64,000 nucleotides of DNA from an uncultured Collinsella sp. (GCA_902467875.1 CABQWP010000001.1:1-64000); one strand, 5' to 3'. Counted from the first letter of the stretch, positions 24,322 to 34,112 are shown. Numbers and translations are program-made. Notes: generated by a model not told the origin, from the letters alone.

Positions 24322-26898
24322 ATGTGCGATTGCACAGATCATAAGGACGAGATTCCTGTCTACGACGCGCAGGCCATTGAGTCCAGGTGGATGAAGGCCT
24401 GGGAGGACTCCAACCTCTTTGCCGTCGACACCGACGACAGCAAGCCCAAGAAGTACGTGCTCGAGATGTTCCCGTATCCGTCGGGCGACCTGCACATGGG
24501 CCACGCGCGCAACTACACTATCGGCGATGCCATGGCCCGTCAGGCCCGCATGCGCGGCTATGACGTGCTGCACCCCATCGGCTTCGATGCCTTTGGCCTG
24601 CCCGCCGAGAACGCCGCCATCAAGCACAACACGCAGGCTGCCGCCTGGACGTATAAGAACATGGACCAGGCGCTCGCCACGATGAAGCGCATGGGCTTCT
24701 CCTACGATCTGGATCGCATGGTCAAGACCTGCAGCCCCGACTACTACCGCTGGGGCCAGTGGATCTTTGAGAAGATGTGGGAAAAGGGCCTGGTCTACCG
24801 TAAGAAGAACCCGGTCAACTGGTGCCCCACCTGCAAGACCGTTCTGGCTAACGAGCAGGTTACCGAGGGTAAGTGCTGGCGCTGCGGCACCGAGCCCGAG
24901 AAGCGCGACCTGGAGCAGTGGTACTACAAGATTACCGAGTACTCCCAGGAGCTGCTCGACGATCTGGAGAAGCTCCCCGGCTGGCCTGAGCGCGTCAAGC
25001 AGATGCAGGCCAACTGGATCGGTCGCTCTGAGGGCGCCGAGGTCGACTTTACCCTGTGCGACCAGGATGGCGAACCCATCGAGGGCGACGAGGGCAAGAT
25101 CACCGTTTTCACCACGCGTGCCGATACGCTCTTTGGCGTTTCCTTCTTTGTCCTGGCTCCCGAGTACGCCGGCTTGCACGAGCTCGTCGAGGGCACGGAG
25201 TACGAGGAGGCCGTCACCAAGATCGTCGAGGACTCCAAGCATATCTCTGCCGTCGAGCGTGCCCAGGGTACCCTCGAGAAGCACGGTGCCTTCACGGGCC
25301 GCTATGTGGTAAACCCCGTCAACGGCGAGAAGGTCCCCGTTTGGGTTGCCGATTATGTCGTTGCCGACTACGGTACCGGTGCCGTCATGGCCGTTCCCTG
25401 CGGCGACCAGCGCGACTTTGAGTTTGCCCGTAAGTACGACCTGCCGATCGTGCCGATCATCCTGGACGATGACGATCGCGCTGCCGTCGAGGCCAGCGGC
25501 GAGAGCATCGATACCTTCCATGCCGAGACCGTCGACTGGGATTGCGCTCACGCTGCCGAGGGCACGCTCGTCCAGTCCGGCAAGTACACTGGCATGCGCG
25601 GCGGTAAGCACTCCGAGGGTGAGGCTGCCATCGTGGCCGATCTCGAGGCCATGGGCTGCGGCCGTCGCAAGGTCGAGTTCCGCTTGCGCGACTGGCTCAT
25701 CAGTCGCCAGCGCTATTGGGGCAACCCCATCCCGGCCATCCACTGCGAGCACTGCGGCATCGTGCCCGTGCCCGAGGATCAGCTGCCGGTGACGCTGCCC
25801 GAGAACCTGGACCTGGGCGCCGGCGAAACCCTCGCCGAGTGCAAGGAGTTCTACGAGACCACCTGCCCGGTCTGCGGTCGCCCGGCCAAGCGCGAGACCG
25901 ATACCATGGACACCTTTACCTGCTCCAGCTGGTACTACCTGCGCTATACCGACCCGCACAACACCGAGCTGCCCTTCTCCAAGGGAGCCGCCGACCGTTG
26001 GATGCCCGTCGATAACTACATCGGCGGCATCGAGCACGCCATTCTGCACCTGCTCTACAGCCGTTTCTTTACCAAGGCACTGCGCGACCTGGGTCTGCTG
26101 AGTGTGGACGAGCCCTTCACCAACCTGCTGTGCCAGGGCATGGTCAAGGACGAGAACGGCGACACCATGTCCAAGTCCAAGGGCAACGTCGTGCCCCCGA
26201 GCTCGGTCATCGAGCCCTACGGTGCCGACACCATGCGTTTGGCGATCCTGTTTATCGCCCCGCCCGAGAAGGACTTCGACTGGGATCCCAAGGCCGTCGA
26301 GGGCGCCAACCGCTTCATCAAGCGCGCCTGGCGTATCGTTTGGCAGCTCGTCCAGTCCGGCGACGCCAACGTGGCCTTCGACAAGTCCGCGCTCGACGAG
26401 GTCGCGATGAAGCTCTATCGCGAGCGTCACCGCACCATCGCCAAGTGCACCGAGGACTTCGATCGCGGCCAGTTCAACACCGCCATCTCGGCCGTCATGG
26501 AGCTCGTCAACGCGGCGAGCGCCTACCTCAACGCCACCGAGGGTACCGCCCGCGACAAGGCGCTGTGCTACGGCGTGGCCAAGGATATCGTGAGCGTCCT
26601 TGCCCCCATCTGCCCGTTCTGGGCCGACGAGCTGTGGCACGAGGCGCTCGGCTGCGAGGGCAACGCCTACACCGCCGCCTGGCCCGAGTTCGACCTGGCC
26701 GAGTCCGTTGAGGACACGGTGCAGATCGTGGTCCAGGTGCTCGGCAAGGTCCGCGGCCGCGTCGACGTGGCCCGCGATGCCTCCAACGAGGAAATGCAGG
26801 CTGCCGCCGAGGCCGCTGTCGCTAAGTGGACCGAGGGCAAGACTGTCGTCAAGGCCATCTGCGTGCCCGGCAAGCTGGTCAACCTGGTGGTCAAGTAA
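24322..26898 (+). CDS. leuS: Leucyl-tRNA synthetase
   Basis: An 858-residue class I synthetase charging tRNA-Leu. The HIGH motif is YPSGDLHMGH (about residues 52-61), a zinc-type insertion has CPTCKTVLANEQV and CWRCG (about 169-195), the CP1 editing domain follows (about 225-430, with TTRADTLFG), and the KMSKS loop reads TMSKSKGNVV. AAAGGAG is 5 bases before ATG 24322. It stands alone between a large upstream hairpin and a downstream terminator. Confidence 0.97.
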   Translation: MCDCTDHKDEIPVYDAQAIESRWMKAWEDSNLFAVDTDDSKPKKYVLEMFPYPSGDLHMGHARNYTIGDAMARQARMRGYDVLHPIGFDAFGLPAENAAIKHNTQAAAWTYKNMDQALATMKRMGFSYDLDRMVKTCSPDYYRWGQWIFEKMWEKGLVYRKKNPVNWCPTCKTVLANEQVTEGKCWRCGTEPEKRDLEQWYYKITEYSQELLDDLEKLPGWPERVKQMQANWIGRSEGAEVDFTLCDQDGEPIEGDEGKITVFTTRADTLFGVSFFVLAPEYAGLHELVEGTEYEEAVTKIVEDSKHISAVERAQGTLEKHGAFTGRYVVNPVNGEKVPVWVADYVVADYGTGAVMAVPCGDQRDFEFARKYDLPIVPIILDDDDRAAVEASGESIDTFHAETVDWDCAHAAEGTLVQSGKYTGMRGGKHSEGEAAIVADLEAMGCGRRKVEFRLRDWLISRQRYWGNPIPAIHCEHCGIVPVPEDQLPVTLPENLDLGAGETLAECKEFYETTCPVCGRPAKRETDTMDTFTCSSWYYLRYTDPHNTELPFSKGAADRWMPVDNYIGGIEHAILHLLYSRFFTKALRDLGLLSVDEPFTNLLCQGMVKDENGDTMSKSKGNVVPPSSVIEPYGADTMRLAILFIAPPEKDFDWDPKAVEGANRFIKRAWRIVWQLVQSGDANVAFDKSALDEVAMKLYRERHRTIAKCTEDFDRGQFNTAISAVMELVNAASAYLNATEGTARDKALCYGVAKDIVSVLAPICPFWADELWHEALGCEGNAYTAAWPEFDLAESVEDTVQIVVQVLGKVRGRVDVARDASNEEMQAAAEAAVAKWTEGKTVVKAICVPGKLVNLVVK

Positions 26899-26925
26899 GC
26901 GCTGCGCGCATAGCTGACATGCAAC

Positions 26926-26962
26926 AAACGAGGGGCGATCCGGTTGGGTCGTCCCTCGTTTT
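26926..26962 (+). terminator. Terminator of leuS
   Basis: AAACGAGGGGCGA pairs with TCGTCCCTCGTTT with one mismatch, 10-base loop, then TTT. Confidence 0.8.
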
Positions 26963-27049
26963 GCATGTATCTGCCTAGTTGCCTTCGGCCAATTGTCCTA
27001 TTCTTGTGGAGAAGCTGTGCGCACGCTGACCTGCAGATTCGTACTGTGC

Positions 27050-27078
27050 TTGCACGTTTCCGCAGCTATTGGTATAGT
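27050..27078 (+). promoter_or_regulatory. Promoter of the rimP–nusA–infB operon
   Basis: TTGCAC at 27050-27055, a 17-base spacer and TATAGT at 27073-27078. Transcription would begin near 27085, giving a leader of about 72 bases before rimP. Confidence 0.75.
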
Positions 27079-27104
27079 TTGCTTGCAAATGAAGTTGTAA
27101 TTGA

Positions 27105-27136
27105 AAGAAGTGGGGTTTCGGCCCCGCTTCTTTTTT
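27105..27136 (+). terminator. Leader terminator (attenuator) before rimP
   Basis: AAGAAGTGGGG pairs with CCCCGCTTCTT (one G·U pair), followed by a run of six T. It lies about 20 bases after the predicted transcription start and 7 bases before the rimP ribosome site GGAGGT, so it would stop most transcripts before the first gene unless bypassed. Autoregulation by NusA at such a leader terminator is known from the Bacillus rimP–nusA operon; a similar control is inferred here. Confidence 0.8.
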
Positions 27137-27156
27137 GTATGGATGGAGGTGCCGCA

Positions 27157-27651
27157 ATGGTCAAGACCAAGACCGAGCAGGCGATCATCGACGCGCTCGA
27201 GGCCGTCGCTCCCCAGCACGATATCGACATCGTCGACGTCGAGCTCGTGGGTGCCACCAAGGCCCCCTGCGTGCGCGTGCGTATCGAGGGTGCCGAGGGT
27301 CAGAGCCTGTCGCTCAACGACGTCACGGCCAACACCAAGTGGGTCGGCGATGTGATTGAGGAGCTCGACCCCATCTCTTCGAGCTATACGCTCGAGGTGT
27401 CGAGCCCGGGTATGGCGCGCCCGCTGCGCCGCCCGAGTGACTTTGCCCGCTTTGTGGGCGAGAACTGCGAGCTCACCTCCACCGCCACCGAGGGCCGTCG
27501 CAAGTACGCCGGCAAGATTGCCGCCGCCACCGAGGCCGACGTGACCCTCGAGCTCGAGGACGGCGAGTCCGTTACCCTCGATTTCTCTGATGTTAAAAAG
27601 TGCAAATTGAAGCCCACCTACGACTTCAAGCCCGCGAAGGAAGGAAAGTAA
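27157..27651 (+). CDS. rimP: Ribosome maturation factor RimP
   Basis: A 164-residue protein needed for 30S subunit maturation. ATG 27157 follows GGAGGT (27145-27150). The N-terminal alpha/beta domain includes DIDIVDVELVGATKAPCVRVRIEG and the family block EELDPISSSYTLEVSSPGMARPL; the C-terminal SH3-like barrel begins near residue 95. First gene of a long translation/replication operon, one base before nusA. Confidence 0.93.
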   Translation: MVKTKTEQAIIDALEAVAPQHDIDIVDVELVGATKAPCVRVRIEGAEGQSLSLNDVTANTKWVGDVIEELDPISSSYTLEVSSPGMARPLRRPSDFARFVGENCELTSTATEGRRKYAGKIAAATEADVTLELEDGESVTLDFSDVKKCKLKPTYDFKPAKEGK

Positions 27652-27652
27652 G

Positions 27653-28900
27653 ATGGCAGCATCCGACATGATGTCCGCCCTGATGGAGCTTTGCCAGGAG
27701 AAGCACATCGACCAGCTCTACCTGATCGACCGCCTGGAGCAGTCGCTCGCCAAGAGCTATGCCGAGATCCTGCATCTTGAGTGGGGCGCCAAGGTGACCA
27801 TCGACCGCACCACCGGCAAGATCTACGTCTACCGCCTTGAGCCGATCGACGATTCCATGGACGAGGAGGGCAACTTCACCGAGTTCGAGGAGATCGACGT
27901 CACTCCCAAGAACACGAGCCGCATCGCTGCCCAGCACGCCAAGGCCGAGATTAACGCCATTGTGCGTAACTCCGCCCGCGAGCAGATCTACGAGGAGTTC
28001 TCCGGCCGCATCGGTGACCTCATCAGCGGTACCGTGCTGCAGTCCACGCCCGACTTCACGATCGTCAAGATCCGCGAGGGCGTCGAGGCCGAGCTTCCGC
28101 ACTTCGACCAGCGTCGTTACGAGAACGAGCGCAACGAGCGTCCGATGGGCGAGCGCTACCTGCACAACCAGCACATCAAGGCCGTGATCATCGACGTTCG
28201 CGACCCCAACTCCAACCTGCAGCCGGTTCGCGGCGAGCACAGCCGTCCGCCGATTGTCATCTCCCGTACCCACCCCGAGCTCATGCGTCGTCTGTTTGAG
28301 CAGGAGGTGCCCGAGATCTATGAGGGCACCGTCCAGATCAAGTCGATCGCCCGCGAGCCCGGCCAGCGCTCCAAGGTCGCCGTCCACTCGCTTGACGATC
28401 GTCTGGATCCCGTGGGCGCCTGCGTCGGCCCCAAGGGCAGCCGTGTTCGCGCTGTCGTGGGCGAGCTCCGTGGCGAGCGCGTCGACGTCATCCTGTGGGA
28501 TGCCGATCCTGCCGTCTATGTCGCCAACGCCCTGTCGCCCGCTAAGGTCACCCGCGTCCTCATCGACGAGGAGAAGGCCTACGCCGGCGTCATCGTGCCC
28601 GACGACCAGCTGTCCCTCGCCATCGGCAAGGAGGGCCAGAACGCCCGCCTCGCCGCGCGCCTTACCGGCTGGCACATCGACATCAAGTCCGAGACGCTTG
28701 CCGCCGACATCCTCAAGAACGTTCCCGTTCACGAGGAGCCCGCCGCCGACCTGATCGGTGACGAGGAGGACGAGGACGTCCGCCGCTGCGAGTACGTGTC
28801 CGAGGACGGCATCCAGTGCCGCAACCAGGCTCGTCCCGGCTCCCGTTTCTGCGGTGTCCACGACACCGACGCCTTCGATGATGCGGAGGACCTGATCTAG
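27653..28900 (+). CDS. nusA: Transcription factor NusA with a C-terminal zinc-type module
   Basis: A 415-residue NusA: N-terminal RNA polymerase domain (1-120), S1 domain (about 125-195), KH1 (about 200-270) and KH2 with VGPKGSRVRAVVGEL and IGKEGQNARLAARLTGW (about 275-360). The acidic tail then carries C-x9-C-x10-C-x2-H (RRCEYVSEDGIQC … FCGVH), a pattern like the small DUF5763 zinc module, which is not part of ordinary NusA. The ylxR gene that often lies between nusA and infB is absent. NusA controls pausing and termination, probably including the operon's own leader terminator. Confidence 0.93.
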   Translation: MAASDMMSALMELCQEKHIDQLYLIDRLEQSLAKSYAEILHLEWGAKVTIDRTTGKIYVYRLEPIDDSMDEEGNFTEFEEIDVTPKNTSRIAAQHAKAEINAIVRNSAREQIYEEFSGRIGDLISGTVLQSTPDFTIVKIREGVEAELPHFDQRRYENERNERPMGERYLHNQHIKAVIIDVRDPNSNLQPVRGEHSRPPIVISRTHPELMRRLFEQEVPEIYEGTVQIKSIAREPGQRSKVAVHSLDDRLDPVGACVGPKGSRVRAVVGELRGERVDVILWDADPAVYVANALSPAKVTRVLIDEEKAYAGVIVPDDQLSLAIGKEGQNARLAARLTGWHIDIKSETLAADILKNVPVHEEPAADLIGDEEDEDVRRCEYVSEDGIQCRNQARPGSRFCGVHDTDAFDDAEDLI

Positions 28901-28909
28901 CGCGCGGTT

Positions 28910-28930
28910 GCGCCGGGCGGGTCCCGGCGC
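28910..28930 (+). terminator. GC-rich hairpin between nusA and infB
   Basis: GCGCCGGG (28910-28917) and CCCGGCGC (28923-28930) form a perfect 8-bp stem around CGGGT. No T run follows, so it may be an RNA-processing or pausing hairpin rather than a full terminator. Confidence 0.45.
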
Positions 28931-28991
28931 GTCTCCCACGCTCGTTCAGTCTCTAGGCACCCAAGGTGCCAGAAAGGGTAGGTGAAGTCAT

Positions 28992-31706
28992 ATGGCAAAA
29001 GTCCGTGTGTCCACCCTGGCCAAAGAGTTCGGCATGACCTCCAAGGAACTGATGGGTCATCTCGCCGATATGAAGATTCCCGCTAAGTCCGCTTCCTCCA
29101 CCTTGGAGGACGCCTATGTCGCCATGGTCCGCAAGCAGCTCGCCTCGGTGATCGAGGCCCGCGCCCAGGAAGTCGAGGCCGCCAAGCAGGCCGAGGAGCA
29201 GGCAGCTGCCGCCGAGGAGGCCGCCCGCGCCGCCGAGGCCGAGCGCGAGCGCATCGCCGCCGAGAAGGCCCGCGAGGAGGAGCGTCGCCAGTTTGCCGCA
29301 GCCCAGGCTGCCGAGGAGGCCGCCCGCGCCGAGGCCGAGGCTAAGAAGAAGGCCGAGCAGGAGCGTCTTGCCCGCGAGAAGGAGGAGGCTGCCCGCGAGG
29401 CCCAGCGCCGCGCCGTTCCCGCTTCCGACTCCGGTTCGCGCTTCCGTTCGCTGCTCGACCAGATCGCCGCACAGGAGACCGTGCTCAAGGAGAAGAAGGA
29501 CGCCGAGGACAAGGCCAAGGCCGAGCGCGCCGCAGAGCGCGGTAACCGTCGTGGCGGCAATAACGATCGCCGCGGTGGCCGTCGTAACGATCGCAACGCT
29601 TCCGACAACAACTCCGAGCGCAATGCCTCCGAGAGCCGTCCGCACAGCCATCGCACCAACGCCAGCAACAACGTCGCTGCCGGCATGGACTTCCCCAACC
29701 CCGATAAGCAGGGCAAGGGCAAGAAGCGCAAGGGCGGTCACAACAACGAAGAGGACCACTACAGCCGCATGGCTCGCGAGGCCGAGGAGTACAGCCGCGA
29801 GAAGGTGCTCGAGGAGGCTCGTGCCGCCGTCGAGGAGGCCTCTCGCGAGTCCACCGGTCGCCGCAAGAAGCGCAAGGAGAAGCGCGAACGCGAGGCTGCC
29901 AAGGCTCAGGAGGAGCGCAAGATAGAGGAGGCGCTGGCCCAGGGCGTGAACCCCGAGGACCTCGACGCCATCAAGGTCTCCCAGGGCGTTACCGTCCAGG
30001 AGCTTGCCGAGGCGCTTGACGTTCCGGCCAACGACATCATCAAGCGCCTGTTCCTGCTGGGTACGCCGCTCACCATGACGCAGTCCATGTCCGACGACCT
30101 CGTCGAGCTCGTCGCCGACGACCTGGGCCGTCAGATTAAGATCATCACCCCCGAGGAGGAGAACACCTTCTCGTTCTACGACGATCCCGCCGACCTTAAG
30201 CCGCGCGCCCCGGTCGTCACCGTCATGGGCCACGTCGACCACGGTAAGACGTCGCTGCTCGACGCCATCCGTCATACCGGCGTTGCTGCCGGCGAGGCGG
30301 GCGGCATTACGCAGGCCATCGGCGCTTCGCAGGTCATGATCAACGACCGCAAGATCACCTTTATCGATACCCCGGGTCACGCCACCTTTACGGCTATGCG
30401 TGCCCGTGGTGCTAAGGTGACCGACATCGTCATTCTGATCGTGGCCGCCGACGACGGCGTCATGCCCCAGACGGTCGAGTCGATCAACCATGCCAAGGCC
30501 GCCGGCGTTCCCATCGTCGTCGCCGTCAACAAGATCGATAAGCCGGGCGCCAACCCCGACCGCGTGCGCCAGGAGCTCACCGAGTACGGCGTCATCCCCG
30601 AGGAGTGGGGCGGACAGAACATGTTCGTCAACATCTCGGCCAAGCAGAAGATCGGTATCGACGACCTTCTGGAGACCGTGCTGCTTCAGGCCGACGTTCT
30701 CGAGCTCAAGGCCAACCCGGACACCTTTGCCTCCGGCAACGTCCTCGAGGCCAAGCTCGACAAGGGCCGCGGCTCGGTCGCTACCGTGCTCGTGACCCGC
30801 GGTACCCTGCACGTGGGCGATACGCTGGTCGCCGGCCTTACCTACGGCCGCGTCCGCGCCATGCTCGACCCCAAGGGTCGCGCCGTCACCGAGGCCGGTC
30901 CCTCCGACGCCGTCGAGATTTTGGGCCTGCAGTCCGTGCCCAACGCCGGCGACGAGTTCCGCGTGTTTGAGGACGAGCGCGAGGCTCGCGCCCTTGCCGA
31001 CGAGCGTTCGCTCAAGGCCCGTATCGAGGAGCAGAGCCGCGTCAAGCACGTCACGCTCGAGAACCTCTTCGAGACCATCGCCGACGCCGAGGTCAAGGAG
31101 CTCAACCTGATCATCAAGGCCGACGTCCAGGGTTCCATCGAGGCCCTTCAGGACTCGCTCGACAAGATGGATCAGTCCGAGGTTCGCATCAACACGATCC
31201 ACTCCGCCGTTGGCGCCATCAACGAGACCGACGTGGTCCTGGCCGACGCCTCCAACGCCATCATCATCGGCTTTGGCGTCCGTCCCGACGGTAAGGCCCG
31301 CTCCGCCGCCGAGCGCGAGGGCGTCGAGATCCGTTGCTACGACGTCATCTACAAGTGCCTCGAGGAGCTCGACGCCGCCCGTATCGGCATGCTCAAGCCC
31401 ACCGAGGTCGAGGTCGCCACGGGTACCGCGACCGTCCTTGACACCTTCAAGGTGCCCAAAGTCGGTATCGCCGCCGGTGTCCGCGTCGAGGAGGGCGAGA
31501 TCGCCGCGACCGATTCCGTGCGCCTGGTGCGCGACGGTATCGTGGTCTTCAACGGCAAGATCGCCTCGATGCGCCACTACAAGGACGAGGCCAAGAGCCT
31601 CAAGAGCGGTTCCGAGGGCGGCATTGGCCTGGAGAACTTCCAGGACATCAAGCCCGGCGACCAGATCGAGGGTTACCGCATCGACCAGGTTGCCCGTACC
31701 GAGTAG
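28992..31706 (+). CDS. infB: Translation initiation factor IF-2
   Basis: A 904-residue GTPase. Residues 1-55 are the IF2N domain (KVRVSTLAKEFGMTSKELMGHL). An Ala/Glu/Arg-rich coiled and low-complexity linker covers about 55-320, followed by a second IF2N-like segment (VSQGVTVQELAEALDVPANDIIKRL). The G domain has G1 GHVDHGKTSLLDAIR, G3 DTPGHATF and G4 NKID; domains II to IV complete the protein. It brings fMet-tRNA to the 30S subunit. Confidence 0.97.
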   Translation: MAKVRVSTLAKEFGMTSKELMGHLADMKIPAKSASSTLEDAYVAMVRKQLASVIEARAQEVEAAKQAEEQAAAAEEAARAAEAERERIAAEKAREEERRQFAAAQAAEEAARAEAEAKKKAEQERLAREKEEAAREAQRRAVPASDSGSRFRSLLDQIAAQETVLKEKKDAEDKAKAERAAERGNRRGGNNDRRGGRRNDRNASDNNSERNASESRPHSHRTNASNNVAAGMDFPNPDKQGKGKKRKGGHNNEEDHYSRMAREAEEYSREKVLEEARAAVEEASRESTGRRKKRKEKREREAAKAQEERKIEEALAQGVNPEDLDAIKVSQGVTVQELAEALDVPANDIIKRLFLLGTPLTMTQSMSDDLVELVADDLGRQIKIITPEEENTFSFYDDPADLKPRAPVVTVMGHVDHGKTSLLDAIRHTGVAAGEAGGITQAIGASQVMINDRKITFIDTPGHATFTAMRARGAKVTDIVILIVAADDGVMPQTVESINHAKAAGVPIVVAVNKIDKPGANPDRVRQELTEYGVIPEEWGGQNMFVNISAKQKIGIDDLLETVLLQADVLELKANPDTFASGNVLEAKLDKGRGSVATVLVTRGTLHVGDTLVAGLTYGRVRAMLDPKGRAVTEAGPSDAVEILGLQSVPNAGDEFRVFEDEREARALADERSLKARIEEQSRVKHVTLENLFETIADAEVKELNLIIKADVQGSIEALQDSLDKMDQSEVRINTIHSAVGAINETDVVLADASNAIIIGFGVRPDGKARSAAEREGVEIRCYDVIYKCLEELDAARIGMLKPTEVEVATGTATVLDTFKVPKVGIAAGVRVEEGEIAATDSVRLVRDGIVVFNGKIASMRHYKDEAKSLKSGSEGGIGLENFQDIKPGDQIEGYRIDQVARTE

Positions 31707-31717
31707 GGGGTAGCGCT

Positions 31718-32128
31718 ATGAAGCAAACGCAGGCAACCCGCCGTCTGGGCGAGCAGCTTCGCGAGAAGCTTGGTTATATCCTGCTCTTTGAGGTTTCCGA
31801 TCCGCGTCTCGACCTAGTTACTTTGACCGCGGTCGAGGTCGCGGTGGACCGTTCGTTCGCGCGTGTGTACGTGTCGTGCGATGCGAGCCGCTACGATGAG
31901 GTCATGGAGGCGCTCGCAAGCGCCAAGGGCCGTATTCGCAGCCTGTTGGCTCGCTCGCTCGATTGGCGTGTTACGCCCGAGCTCGATTTTCGCATCGATC
32001 GCTCGACCGATGAGGCCGAGCGCATCACGCGTGCGCTGGAAAACGTTCCCGCCACGCTTGCGATCGAAAAGGACGAGGACGGCTATCCGATAGCGGATGC
32101 CGCCCAGGAGGCAGCTTTAGATGACTAA
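31718..32128 (+). CDS. rbfA: Ribosome-binding factor A
   Basis: A 136-residue KH-type protein for late 30S maturation, with RLGEQLREKLGYILLFEVSDPRLDLVTLT at the N-terminus and the usual ELDFRIDRSTDEAERI near residue 90. It begins 12 bases after infB and overlaps the next gene by 8 bases. Confidence 0.93.
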   Translation: MKQTQATRRLGEQLREKLGYILLFEVSDPRLDLVTLTAVEVAVDRSFARVYVSCDASRYDEVMEALASAKGRIRSLLARSLDWRVTPELDFRIDRSTDEAERITRALENVPATLAIEKDEDGYPIADAAQEAALDD

Positions 32129-33164
32129 TTCCGCCGACCTCGCCTCGTGCGAGTCTGCAGATATTCAGCGACGCATCCTCGAGCTCATCGAGGGTGCGTC
32201 CTCCATTGCGATTTCGGGACATACTTCTCCCGATGGCGATGCCTTGGGCTCCGTGCTGGGTCTGGGCCTCTCGCTCATGAAGTTTTTCCCCAACAAGGAC
32301 ATTGCCCTGCTGCTGGCAGACGATGACCCGGTTCCGCGTATCTACCGCTTTATGGAAGGCTCCGATCGCCTGGTGCCGGCATCTGCGTACACTGGCAATC
32401 CGGACCTGTTCATCTCGGTGGACGTACCGGTCGTCGAGCGTCTCAACAACTCGGCCGAGGTGCTTCGCCGCTCCAAGCATGTGGTTTGCTTTGATCACCA
32501 TCCGGCGCGTGAGGAGTTTGCCGAGCTCAGTCTGAGGCGCGTTGAAGCTGCAGCCTGCGCCATGATCATTGACCGTTTCTTGGACAATTGTGGCATTGTC
32601 GCCCGTGATGGCGTCGCGACTTGCTTGCTGTGCGGCTTGGTGACCGACACCGGTCGTTTCCAGTACCAAAACGCCGATGCTGCTGCGTTCCATGCGGCCT
32701 CGCGACTGGTTGCTCACGGTGCCGATCCGGCGCGTGTGGCACTCGAGGTATATCAGAGCATGCGCGTTGAGTTTTTGCACCTCAAGTCCATCGTTATGGG
32801 CCGTATTAAGACGGTGGCCCACGGGCGCGTGGCGTATAGCTACGCGTACCAGAGTGACCTTGAGGCTTGTGGTGTCACCTCGGATGAGTGCGACGGCCTG
32901 GTTGACGTGGTGCGCTCGGTGATGGGCGTGGAGGTCTGCCTGTTCCTGAAGGGCATTGAGGGCGATACCAAGGTGCGCGGCAACCTGCGCTCCAAGGGCG
33001 ACCTCAACGTGTCCGAGATCGCTGCTGCCTTTGGCGGAGGCGGACATTCCGCTGCCGCCGGTTTCTCCAACAACGGAACGATTCTCGAGACGCTCACCGT
33101 GGCACTTCCCATGCTGTCCGAGCTGGTAGGGGAGGATCCCGCTTCGGTGACCGTCGAGCTTTAA
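32121..33164 (+). CDS. nrnA: DHH/DHHA1 nanoRNase–pAp phosphatase
   Basis: A 347-residue phosphoesterase that degrades 2-5 base RNA and dephosphorylates 3'-phosphoadenosine 5'-phosphate in known NrnA enzymes. Motif I is SGHTSPDGDALGS (about 34-46), the DHH motif is CFDHHPAREEF, and the DHHA1 domain ends with FGGGGHSAAAGFS. It is embedded between rbfA and truB, a common order in Gram-positive bacteria. Confidence 0.9.
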   Translation: MTNSADLASCESADIQRRILELIEGASSIAISGHTSPDGDALGSVLGLGLSLMKFFPNKDIALLLADDDPVPRIYRFMEGSDRLVPASAYTGNPDLFISVDVPVVERLNNSAEVLRRSKHVVCFDHHPAREEFAELSLRRVEAAACAMIIDRFLDNCGIVARDGVATCLLCGLVTDTGRFQYQNADAAAFHAASRLVAHGADPARVALEVYQSMRVEFLHLKSIVMGRIKTVAHGRVAYSYAYQSDLEACGVTSDECDGLVDVVRSVMGVEVCLFLKGIEGDTKVRGNLRSKGDLNVSEIAAAFGGGGHSAAAGFSNNGTILETLTVALPMLSELVGEDPASVTVEL

Positions 33165-33179
33165 CTTTTTGGATGGTAC

Positions 33180-34112
33180 ATGGCTCGTCGTACGCCTTCT
33201 CAACTGAATATGCTGCTCGCCGTCGATAAGCCGGTGGGCTGCACGTCCCACGATGTGGTCTCGCAATGTCGGCGCGCTCTCCATGAGCGGCGCGTCGGCC
33301 ATGCCGGCACGCTCGACCCTATGGCATCGGGTGTCATGGTGGTGGGCGTGGGCCAGGCCACCCGTCTGCTGGGTATGCTAACCCTCGATACCAAAAGCTA
33401 TGTCGCCGACATTTCGTTTGGTGCCGAGACCAATACCGATGATGCGGAGGGCGAGGCGGTCCGCACGGTGGCTGTTGCCAACGAGCTCCGCGACCCTGCC
33501 TATGCCCGTGAGCACTTGGCCGCTATGTTGGGTCCGCAGATGCAGGTGCCGCCGGCGTTTTCGGCTATCTCGGTCAATGGCGTTCGCGCCTACAAGTCTG
33601 CTCGCGAGGGCAATGCGGTGGACCTACCTCCGCGCCCCGTCCAGGTCTATGCCGCCGACCTGATCGCCGTGGGCGGCGAGGGTGATACGTGTGTGTGGAC
33701 CGTGGCGTTCTCGGTGAGCAAGGGCACCTACATTCGTGCGCTCGCTCGCGACCTGGGCCGCGCCTGCGAGAGCGCCGCGCACATTTCCGCGCTGCGCCGC
33801 ACGGCCTCTGGTGTTGTTTCCATTGGCGCTTGTCATGCGGTCGAGGAGCTTTCTCCCGAGTCCGCGGCTGGCTTTGCCCTAGATCCTATTGCGGCCCTGG
33901 GCGCCACGCGTGTTGACTTGCCGGGCAATCTTGCCGACGACCTGCTCTGCGGCCGTCGCATTCCCGTTGAGCGTGCGCTTGCCGATTTCGATGCCTCGAA
34001 GGCGCCGTTTGCGTTGGTGCTCGATGGGGGACTCAAGGCGCTCGCCCGCATTGAGGGTGGCCGCTTTGTTATGGAGCACGTGTTTCCGCAGGCAATCGGC
34101 GGTGTTCGATGA
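33180..34112 (+). CDS. truB: tRNA pseudouridine-55 synthase
   Basis: A 310-residue enzyme forming pseudouridine 55 in the T loop of tRNA. LAVDKPVGCTSHDVV and HAGTLDPMASGVMVVGVGQATRLL contain the catalytic aspartate; the VSKGTYIRALARDLG block is also typical. Its stop overlaps the ribF start. Confidence 0.95.
   Translation: MARRTPSQLNMLLAVDKPVGCTSHDVVSQCRRALHERRVGHAGTLDPMASGVMVVGVGQATRLLGMLTLDTKSYVADISFGAETNTDDAEGEAVRTVAVANELRDPAYAREHLAAMLGPQMQVPPAFSAISVNGVRAYKSAREGNAVDLPPRPVQVYAADLIAVGGEGDTCVWTVAFSVSKGTYIRALARDLGRACESAAHISALRRTASGVVSIGACHAVEELSPESAAGFALDPIAALGATRVDLPGNLADDLLCGRRIPVERALADFDASKAPFALVLDGGLKALARIEGGRFVMEHVFPQAIGGVR

Noticed and set aside
28953..31577. 874-codon minus-strand frame opposite infB
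   Set aside because: Shadow frame rich in Gly/Leu/Val/Asp; infB on the plus strand is certain.
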